A DNA stretch of 64,000 nucleotides from Fibrobacter succinogenes (GTDB lineage Bacteria > Fibrobacterota > Fibrobacteria > Fibrobacterales > Fibrobacteraceae), in the NCBI GenBank assembly GCA_902762795.1, contig CACWPM010000012.1:124001-188000 (forward strand). Reading direction: 5' to 3'. Each line of letters begins with the position of its first letter. The first letter of the stretch is position 1. The notes under the pieces were generated by a model. The model saw only the letters and a list, made by a program, of their open reading frames with translations, had not been told where the DNA came from and made no database searches. Shown one piece after another: positions 8,159-13,498 of this stretch. The position numbers and the translations under genes are program-made.

Positions 8159-8362
8159 CGGCACGACCCTGCATTTCAGAAAGGACTAGACATTTTGTTA
8201 CAGCTTCGTCCATTTTTTTGCTGCTCAAGTTCGGGAGAATCTTGTAGAGTTTTTCTTCGAACTGTTCATAGTTGCCGCAATGTTGAGCGAGGTCAATGAT
8301 TGGTTTTGCGAGTTCTTCAATTTGTTCTTGCAAATCTTCTGCAGAAAGGTCCTGAATCATTT
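8151..8362 (-). pseudogene. portal protein C terminus (Mu gp29/DUF935-like), cut by repeat 5
   Basis: The frame enters from repeat 5 and encodes about 70 residues: DLSAEDLQEQIEELAKPI, ILPNLSSKKMDEAV, LVLSEMQGRADA. This is the characteristic end of Mu-type portal proteins (DUF935), which stop in GRADA-like sequence overlapping the gpF gene. The other ~400 residues are missing, and the next interval does not continue them. Confidence 0.75.
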
Positions 8363-8397
8363 GTCTTACAGGGGCTCTTTTTGAGCGGTGTTAAAAC

Positions 8398-8429
8398 CCA
8401 TTCCGCATCCTACGTGATATTCAGCCATT
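8398..8429 (-). pseudogene. start of a YHVGCG small protein, cut by repeat 5
   Basis: ATG at 8429 begins MAEYHVGCGMG and then runs into repeat 5, which continues the frame for FNTAQKEPL and a TAA. The MxEYHVGCG start is familiar from small uncharacterised proteins of mobile elements. AGGAG lies upstream. The coding DNA of the source gene ends after 11 codons. Confidence 0.5.
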
Positions 8430-8646
8430 ACTTCTCCTTTTCTTCGTAATTCTTGCAGACTTTCCTTTCTTCAGGATGTCAAGAAATTGGAATCCGCAAA
8501 ATGGGTTCATTCCACCGAAAACTTGAAGTTCGAAAATTTCTCTCCATTCGCGTTTGTTCTTGATACAAATCTTTCTGCCATTTTTCGAGCGGAACAGGAT
8601 GCGGTTGCATACGTTGTATATGTGGTTGTGTCGGTGTCCGCCTTTC
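8421..8646 (-). pseudogene. truncated gene of unknown function in interval 5
   Basis: From repeat 6 the minus strand is open for about 74 codons: HRHNHIYNVCNRILFRSKNG, then REWREIFELQVFGGMNPFCG, ending in a very basic KKRRSNG. Its start is lost to the repeat and it overlaps the next ATG. The many Cys/His and basic residues suggest nucleic-acid binding, but I do not recognise a family. Confidence 0.45.
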
Positions 8647-8681
8647 GTCTTACAGGGGCTCTTTTTGAGCGGTGTTAAAAC

Positions 8682-8755
8682 CCAACAAACAAAGAATCAT
8701 GTTCGGGATCAAGGGAAAGATTACCTATACGTTTCTCGGACCGGCACGCGAATAA
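8682..8755 (+). pseudogene. 3' scrap of a plus-strand gene, cut by repeat 6
   Basis: Immediately right of repeat 6 the plus strand is open for 23 codons (NKQRIMFGIKGKITYTFLGP) and stops 13 bases before the next ATG. It is the end of a gene whose front is missing. Not recognised. Confidence 0.4.
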
Positions 8756-8768
8756 ATGAGGTTTCGCA

Positions 8769-8927
8769 ATGTATAAGCTCTACGCTATAAAATACATCAA
8801 CCACGAACGAGGAAACGCTATCTGCGTTTCTAAAATTTTCGGTAAATCTGCCGAAGATGCGGCTCGAAGCCTTTTCGGCTCTCGTTTTGGCGAGTTCTTT
8901 TGGACTGGAGTAGAAGTCAAATGCTAG
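8769..8927 (+). CDS. small hypothetical phage-type protein, 52 aa
   Basis: MYKLYAIKYI starts a 52-residue basic protein ending in VEVKC. A second copy lacking its first eight codons abuts repeat 4 in the opposite orientation (5117-5253). Its stop overlaps the start of the next gene (ATGCTAG), showing operon packing. Conservation between two related elements, with mainly conservative changes, supports it being a real gene. Function unknown. Confidence 0.6.
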   Translation: MYKLYAIKYINHERGNAICVSKIFGKSAEDAARSLFGSRFGEFFWTGVEVKC

Positions 8928-9076
8928 TCCGCTGTTATAGATGTTTTCAGCGTAAATACGACGAAAACAAATGCGTTCTTAGAGATGTAGGTCAAGCAGA
9001 CAGATGGGCCAGCCGTTATTTCGCCTATTTTTGCCCAGAGTGCATCGAAAAAGAAAAGAATAAAGATTTTAAATAG
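8921..9076 (+). CDS. small zinc-ribbon-like protein, 51 aa
   Basis: The protein begins MLVRCYRCFQRKYDENKC and later has FCPECIEKEKNK. The CxxC ... CxxC pairs (about residues 5-8 and 37-40) are the shape of a small zinc ribbon. It overlaps the upstream 52-residue gene by 7 bases. Such proteins are frequent in phage early regions; the partner is unknown. Confidence 0.55.
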   Translation: MLVRCYRCFQRKYDENKCVLRDVGQADRWASRYFAYFCPECIEKEKNKDFK

Positions 9077-9109
9077 TGCTAAATATGTATATTATCAAGG
9101 AGGTACATT

Positions 9110-9715
9110 ATGAATTACGATATATATAAATTCTACAAAGGAGAAAAGGAAGCTCCTGAAAACCTTAACGGCGAAGAAGCTCGTCTTTGGAACGCAGAAA
9201 GGACGTTTGAATATGATTTCAGTAATAATGATAGCGCAGACTGGTATGATTTTTTCAAAGATTACGAGCTTGATGGGAATAATGCCGGTGATATATTTAT
9301 GAAGAATCTTGATAACAGTGAGCATGACAAACCGAAAATCCTTAGCAAAAAATGGATTTACGATTTATGGCTAAAATGCTTTCTGTTAGTTGACAAGATT
9401 CCTGAAAACTTAAAAGAACTAGCAACACATAAATTTAATTTTGTCAAATTTTATAACAATGAAAATGTGAATCCCTTTTTAGGAAAAGACCAAAACAAGG
9501 CAATGCTTTGGGAATATGAAAGACTATACACACTGAATAGCGATGATAGGGAATGCTTAAAGGAATACCTAACATACATGAAAGAATTCCGTAATGCAGA
9601 CGGAATTCCAGAAGGTTATAAAGCTTTATTGTTTAATCGCTATATGAAGGACGCCTATTCCGTAGAAAACGAGATTGGCGAATTCAAGAAATTTTACGAA
9701 AAATACTACGGCTGA
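9110..9715 (+). CDS. hypothetical acidic protein
   Basis: The 201-residue soluble protein contains two related halves: MNYDIYKFYKGEKEAPENLN with ARLWNAERTFEYDF, and again FVKFYNNENVNPF with AMLWEYERLYTL. This looks like an internal duplication of about 95 residues. The start is very good (AAGGAGG 8 bases before ATG). The gene is intact within the interval and its end overlaps that of the converging ADP-ribosyltransferase-like frame. Pairing with a toxin-like gene raises the idea of an immunity protein, but the two are convergent. Family not recognised. Confidence 0.7.
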   Translation: MNYDIYKFYKGEKEAPENLNGEEARLWNAERTFEYDFSNNDSADWYDFFKDYELDGNNAGDIFMKNLDNSEHDKPKILSKKWIYDLWLKCFLLVDKIPENLKELATHKFNFVKFYNNENVNPFLGKDQNKAMLWEYERLYTLNSDDRECLKEYLTYMKEFRNADGIPEGYKALLFNRYMKDAYSVENEIGEFKKFYEKYYG

Positions 9716-10241
9716 TCATTAAGTTGGCCTATAAGTTTACATCGTATTGTTCTTCCTAATACTTCGACTACTTCAAGTCTAGAGCCTCTCTGAAGAATAA
9801 TTTCGCGCTCAGAGCCTAAAGTTTCTTTGTTTTTTCCGTTCCATAGCTTATTTTTATCAAAATTGTATTTTCCCTTATCGTTAAAATGGGAAAATGGTTC
9901 TGCATATATTCCTTTAGAACCTTTTGGAACCGCTATTTCTAAGTTGTAAGCCTTGAAGAAACCATGGTCTTTATGAGCACTTGTCGATAAAAACGCCCCA
10001 TCAATAAACTGGTCTCCAACTTTTAGCGAAGATAAATCTTTACCGGCGCTCGTTCTGAAATCATTAGTCCCTCTTCTTACAACAATATTTTCACTGATTG
10101 TTGATTTTTCTATAGCACTTGTCAATAAAGGCAAGTCTCTAACATATTCATCTAACGGTCTGTCTCCAACATATCTTATTTTTCTCAATCGTTCATTCAA
10201 ATAACTATATGTCTGCGTATATTTTGTAAGAACAAGTTTTT
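9706..10241 (-). pseudogene. ADP-ribosyltransferase-like toxin domain, N-terminally cut by repeat 7
   Basis: The frame is open from inside repeat 7 and carries the ART fold signatures: YTQTYSYLNERLRK, the Arg motif IVVRRGTND, the STS-type strand FLSTSAHKDHGF and the E-x-E region GSEREIILQRGS, with ER-EI at the catalytic position. Such domains form the C terminus of some Mu gpF-like head proteins. The catalytic domain seems complete but its carrier protein is missing, and the only near start is a TTG at 10200. It may be expressed as a stand-alone toxin or be dead. Confidence 0.65.
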
Positions 10242-10276
10242 GTCTTACAGGGGCTCTTTTTGAGCGGTGTTAAAAC

Positions 10277-10539
10277 TTCATGCTGTTGAACGCGGAAGTG
10301 AGGCCGTTCGTTTCCCTCGTGGCCTCCTTCATCCCGGAAGAAATGTTCTTCGCCTGCCTTGCGGCTTCGCTTGCGGCCTTGCTCGCGTTCTGCATGCCCT
10401 TCTCGAGACCGGACGCGGGATTGTTCCCTCCTACTCCGGCGACACCGCCGCCGAAAGCCTCGCGGAAACGCTTCACGGCAGCGACCAGCTCGCTGTCGTC
10501 AACTTTCAGCTTTATCGACTGTACAAATTCTTCAGCCAT
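10277..10539 (-). pseudogene. phage tail tape measure N terminus, cut by repeat 7
   Basis: ATG at 10539 with GGAGG 7 bases upstream starts MAEEFVQSIKLKVDDSELVAAVKRF, then a Gly-rich patch and a long Ala/Lys helix (GMQNASKAASEAARQAK). This is how tape-measure proteins begin. Normal members run for several hundred residues; here coding stops at residue ~88 in the repeat. GC content is higher than in neighbouring intervals. Confidence 0.6.
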
Positions 10540-10555
10540 CTACACGACCTCCGCG

Positions 10556-10711
10556 TCACTGCTTGTCCTTGTTCTTCTGCGAGTAGAGTTCTGTCCATGC
10601 GCTCTTGTAGTCCTGTTTCATCCTCAAGTACGCCCCGAAATTCACCATGCGGTCGAAAGTCCACTCCGCCTCTATATCAGAAAGCGGAACATGCGCTTCC
10701 GTGACGATACG
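10556..10711 (-). pseudogene. C-terminal scrap of the gene before the tape measure
   Basis: Open from repeat 8, this 51-residue piece (SDIEAEWTFDRMVNFGAYL, then KSAWTELYSQKNKDKQ) ends 16 bases before the tape-measure ATG. In tailed phages a tail assembly chaperone gene precedes the tape measure, so this is plausibly its end. The front is replaced by the repeat. Confidence 0.5.
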
Positions 10712-10776
10712 GTCTTACAGGGGCTCTTTTTGAGCGGTGTTAAAACAAAATGTATATTTTCGAGGAGGTTATCACC

Positions 10777-11169
10777 ATGGCAAAAGAAAAAATCAGTAAC
10801 TTGGCCGAACAGTGGGATGAAGAAAGCAACCAGATGGCCATCCCGAAAGATGAAGCCGAAAAGACTAGAACTGAAGTTAGAAACATGAAGACCGGCGACT
10901 TCAACTGGGATGTTGTCGTTCCTAAGTTATATCCAAAAGATTTAGACGTGGATGTTATCGACATCATTACAGGAAAAGTCGATGACATCGCCGAAGTAAT
11001 CGAGGAACACATAGCCGCTATAAAATGGTTTAAGGAATATCATAAAAAATTCGGATATGACGCAATGGAAAATCTTATTGATTTCTATACAAAATACGAC
11101 CATAAGCCAGATCCGAATTTCGATTTTGACAAAATGCTAAAAGATTACGACGGTTCCACTATAAAGTAG
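10777..11169 (+). CDS. intact small acidic gene in the eighth interval
   Basis: The 130-residue protein starts MAKEKISNLAEQWDEE at the ATG with a perfect GAGGAGG 8 bases upstream. It has a coiled-coil-like front and the segment DFNWDVVVPKLYPKDLDVDVID. No family recognised; no signal or membrane segment. It is the only gene with its interval practically to itself: ribosome site, coding region and a hairpin terminator lie between two repeats, though the promoter is not visible. That makes this unit the most cassette-like of the array. Confidence 0.75.
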   Translation: MAKEKISNLAEQWDEESNQMAIPKDEAEKTRTEVRNMKTGDFNWDVVVPKLYPKDLDVDVIDIITGKVDDIAEVIEEHIAAIKWFKEYHKKFGYDAMENLIDFYTKYDHKPDPNFDFDKMLKDYDGSTIK

Positions 11170-11197
11170 TGGTATCCAGTTTTAGCATCATGCTGGT

Positions 11198-11225
11198 AGC
11201 CCGTTATTTTATAGCGGGCTTTTTT
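11198..11225 (+). terminator. intrinsic terminator at end of interval 8
   Basis: AGCCCG, an 11-base AT loop, CGGGCT and a run of T's follow the stop codon at 11169. Repeat 9 starts 4 bases after it. Confidence 0.8.
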
Positions 11226-11290
11226 GCTGTCTTACAGGGGCTCTTTTTGAGCGGTGTTAAAACAAAAAACACAAGATAATTCTGAAGTTT

Positions 11291-11534
11291 GTACCTATAA
11301 AATTATTGTTTTATGCACTTTTATAGGTACAAAACAGGTTATTTTCAATTCAATAAGAAGGCCATAAGGCGAATCCTACTGTGATCGTACCTATAAAAAA
11401 CGCAAAAAATCGTTTTTACAGGTATTTTCGCACTTAACTTGTATATAAAAGCAGAACAATGTACCTATAAAAGTGTTGGCTTTTAGGGATTTATAGGTAC
11501 GAAATAAAAAAAGAAGTTCCCAGCACCTATAAAA
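11291..11534. repeat. three 40-bp palindromes plus a half site
   Basis: GTACCTATAAAA is paired with TTTTATAGGTAC in three units: 11291-11330, 11387-11424 (right arm imperfect) and 11461-11500. A half copy follows at 11524-11534. The arms are 11-12 bp with 14-18 bp between. The DNA is AT-rich and has no gene. It lies between repeat 9 and a decayed repeat. If crRNAs are read on the minus strand this is where a leader would be. Alternatives are protein-binding iterons or hairpin RNAs. Confidence 0.8.
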
Positions 11535-11543
11535 ACTCATTAT

Positions 11544-11578
11544 ATCTTATAATGGCTCTTTTTGCGTGTAGGTAAAAC
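11544..11578. repeat. degenerate CRISPR repeat
   Basis: The 35 bases align without gaps to the array repeat with 26 matches, including the central GGCTCTTTTTG and the final TAAAAC. A T-run follows almost at once, with no stem loops, so a decayed terminal repeat is likelier than a tracrRNA anti-repeat, though an 11-base perfect upper stem with the repeat is possible. Confidence 0.7.
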
Positions 11579-11631
11579 GACCTTTTTTAATTGTGTTAAA
11601 TTTTGACATATCCAGGATTTATATTTATGGT

Positions 11632-12033
11632 ATGAAAAATGCGAATTTAACATCTTTGAAAATTGAAGTCGATACAAAAGAGTTTGGCATCACTAAGCCG
11701 ATTGTTCTTTTTGTAATCGGCATACTGATTCCCATTTTTACAAGTGAAATACTTCTTGCTATGATGAGCTTTGTGCCTTTTTATGGCTATATGCTTTGGA
11801 ATGAACATAAGTTTAATCGTAGCAGCATTTTTGTAAGTCGATTAATTTTTGTTATTTCCATTGTACTTGGAATAAAGTTTTCTGTACTGGGCTATAATGT
11901 TTTTTCTTTTTTGCAAATTTCCGGCAATGTTCTTTTAATAAACATCGTTCCATCGTTTGGTTTTATGATATATACAATTTTTTGCGTTGAATCTAAGGAT
12001 CCATCCGAATGGAGCGGCTACAGCCCTGATTAA
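11632..12033 (+). CDS. membrane protein of unknown function
   Basis: The 133-residue protein starts MKNANLTSLKIEVDTKEFG and then has about four hydrophobic segments (around residues 20-40, 44-56, 66-86 and 90-116), predicting an integral inner-membrane protein with a polar tail ending SEWSGYSPD. I chose the ATG at 11632 rather than an upstream alternative at 11593, which overlaps the decayed repeat's flank. It lies between two decayed repeats. No family recognised. Confidence 0.6.
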   Translation: MKNANLTSLKIEVDTKEFGITKPIVLFVIGILIPIFTSEILLAMMSFVPFYGYMLWNEHKFNRSSIFVSRLIFVISIVLGIKFSVLGYNVFSFLQISGNVLLINIVPSFGFMIYTIFCVESKDPSEWSGYSPD

Positions 12034-12120
12034 AAGACGGTCTAATAAACTTTTTTATAATTATGAATGAACGTGCCGAAACTGGGGTGTTTGTAGCTGC
12101 AAACGCAAAGGAAAACAATA

Positions 12121-13053
12121 ATGGGTGCTTATATAAATCATACAAACTTGGTTCATGTAACGAACGAGACACGGACTGACGGTTGTTTCGAGTTGCTCGG
12201 GTATAAGGACATTGATGACCAAGTAATCCGTGAAATCGCTGACAACAAGAAAATTGAACGTATTCAGATTTCAAGCTTATTGCCAGACGAAGCTTACCAG
12301 AAAATAGACGATATTTTTTCTTTACGACCAGACATCACTTTCAGGCTTTTTGGTTTTTACGATGAAGATAAAGTAGATATTTCTTTCCTCTTAAAAATGC
12401 CTCATCTGAAAAATCTTTGTATCGACCGTATAGATTTCAGAAAAGATCAACAAAAGATTAATTTTGATGTGCTGTCCCGATTGCGATTAAAACAATTTTA
12501 TATCGATTGTTTTGATTTGAGAAACTACGAATTCATCAAATATCTTTCAGACGATTTGGAAGATTTGCTCATTACAGCTGATACGATGGGACCGGGAATC
12601 GTATTTGACTGCGCATGGCTTCTGAAATATGTAAACCTGAAAAGTTTGTGGCTAGGCAAGAAAGCGAAAAAGAACATTGAATTGTTGAGTCAACTTCCTA
12701 AGCTCAAGGAATTGTCTTTAAGGGGTATCAAGATTACAGATTTTTCATTCCTTCAGAAGATGAATCTGGAAAAAATGGCACTTCTTTGGAATTCAAATAA
12801 CGACTTGCATGAATTGGCAAAACTTAGGAATCTTCGTGAAATTGAACTTTGGCGAATAAATAAGCTGGACGACATTTCATTCATTGAAGATATGACGAAC
12901 CTTGAGATCATAAGACTAGAGGATCTTAAACACGTTACCAGCCTTCCGGATTTAAGCAAGCTCACAAAGCTCAAAAAAATAGTCCTCAACGGTACCGGTA
13001 TCGATATGAAATCATTACCTGACAGTATTAAGCCCTATTGCGCTTCTTTTTAA
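12121..13053 (+). CDS. leucine-rich repeat protein
   Basis: The 310-residue protein has no signal peptide. From about residue 95 it is built of leucine-rich repeats of ~22 residues (for example LPKLKELSLRGIKITDFSFLQ, LRNLREIELWRINKLDDISFIE and LTKLKKIVLNGTGI, each a separate unit), forming a solenoid for protein binding. AAGGA lies 8 bases before the ATG. The final codons and TAA fall in a sequence that mimics the CRISPR repeat (see 13042-13066), so the gene's end overlaps the tracrRNA-like element. Target unknown. Confidence 0.8.
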   Translation: MGAYINHTNLVHVTNETRTDGCFELLGYKDIDDQVIREIADNKKIERIQISSLLPDEAYQKIDDIFSLRPDITFRLFGFYDEDKVDISFLLKMPHLKNLCIDRIDFRKDQQKINFDVLSRLRLKQFYIDCFDLRNYEFIKYLSDDLEDLLITADTMGPGIVFDCAWLLKYVNLKSLWLGKKAKKNIELLSQLPKLKELSLRGIKITDFSFLQKMNLEKMALLWNSNNDLHELAKLRNLREIELWRINKLDDISFIEDMTNLEIIRLEDLKHVTSLPDLSKLTKLKKIVLNGTGIDMKSLPDSIKPYCASF

Positions 13054-13125
13054 GCGGCTTTAAAACAAAAATCATCCGCAGTTCGACCCCTTGCTCCGCA
13101 GTAAAGCGGTAATATATATTTGAGA
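13038..13125 (+). ncRNA. candidate tracrRNA with anti-repeat
   Basis: Bases 13042-13066 match 20 of 25 at the end of the array repeat. As plus-strand RNA they would pair with a minus-strand crRNA repeat: 7 pairs, a 2x2 internal loop, 5 pairs, one mismatch, then 7-8 pairs. The loop sits where tracrRNA:crRNA duplexes carry their bulge. Downstream is a small CCGC-AGTAAA-GCGG hairpin followed by TAATATATATTT. A weak promoter (TCGATA, 17 bp, TATTAA at 13026) would start RNA near 13038. No strong terminator is visible, and the 5' end overlaps the LRR gene. The 3' end is a guess. Confidence 0.5.
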
Positions 13126-13148
13126 GAAATCTACACGCAGGAAACAAC

Positions 13149-13442
13149 ATGTCTAGAAGTCATCGAAAATCGTTTCGTTCTACAATCTGCATGGTGTCAT
13201 TAAAAAGCATGCGACAATGGAAAAGCGATTCTACGCAAATTCGCCGTTCAAGAGAAAACGCGGAACTAAAAAAAATTGACACCAAAGTCCCAGAAGAAAC
13301 ACAAGGAAACTGCAACATAAAATACCAAAAAAGCAAAAAACTTTCCGATTGGTCAGGCCCACACGACGGATATTGGTTTTATCCCAATGCAAAGAAATAC
13401 GCAGCAACGCAAGAAAAGCCATGGCACATAACCGACAAATAA
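13149..13442 (+). CDS. small basic hypothetical protein
   Basis: The 97-residue, strongly basic protein starts MSRSHRKSFRSTIC after GCAGGA (8 bases) and ends with GPHDGYWFYPNAKKYAATQEKPW. I recognise no family. It stands alone 57 bases before the restriction-modification gene, but that gene has its own promoter. Basic charge suggests nucleic-acid binding. Confidence 0.5.
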   Translation: MSRSHRKSFRSTICMVSLKSMRQWKSDSTQIRRSRENAELKKIDTKVPEETQGNCNIKYQKSKKLSDWSGPHDGYWFYPNAKKYAATQEKPWHITDK

Positions 13443-13458
13443 AAAACAACCGTTCCAT

Positions 13459-13488
13459 TTGACATTTTCTGCCATTTGATTTTATTAT
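13459..13488 (+). promoter_or_regulatory. promoter of the restriction-modification gene
   Basis: TTGACA at 13459, 18 bp, then TATTAT at 13483. RNA would start near 13495, only a few bases before the ATG at 13499, giving a nearly leaderless message. Confidence 0.5.
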
Positions 13489-13498
13489 ATTCAGGAAC

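Larger units (their letters stand above)
3892..11263 (-). CRISPR. CRISPR-type repeat array with gene-length spacers
   Basis: Nine perfectly identical 35-bp repeats start at 3892, 4509, 4758, 5254, 8363, 8647, 10242, 10712 and 11229. On the plus strand each starts GTCTTACAGG and ends GTGTTAAAAC; read on the minus strand it starts GTTTTAACAC, the usual start of type II repeats, so crRNA would be read right to left, opposite to cas1-cas2. An internal GAGC/GCTC pair around five T's gives a small hairpin. The intervals are 582, 214, 461, 3074, 249, 1560, 435 and 482 bp; none is near the normal 30 bp. They hold mostly broken phage-like genes. Strand is given as the predicted crRNA strand. An assembly chimera is the main alternative. 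Confidence 0.85.

Noticed and set aside
10267..10888. Open frames running across repeats 7 and 8 on the plus strand
   Set aside because: They are antisense to the tape-measure and neighbouring fragments and have no ribosome site.
3892..11263. A shared PAM about 30 bp from the repeats, as expected if each interval starts with a protospacer
   Set aside because: I lined up bases 28-40 inward from the repeats in crRNA sense and saw no common motif, so there is no PAM support for the chimera model or for normal acquisition. This was by eye only.
3892..11263. The repeat as a mobile 35-bp element inserted many times into one prophage
   Set aside because: Sequence on the two sides of each repeat does not rejoin into continuous genes, for example the portal end at 8362 is not continued beyond repeat 5.
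11544..11578. tracrRNA anti-repeat
   Set aside because: It is followed at once by a T-run and by no stem loops; 13042-13066 has a better bulge position. It remains a decayed repeat.
11603..11631. TTGACA with a -10-like TATGGT ahead of the membrane gene
   Set aside because: The start of RNA would fall inside the gene, after its ATG, so it cannot serve it.
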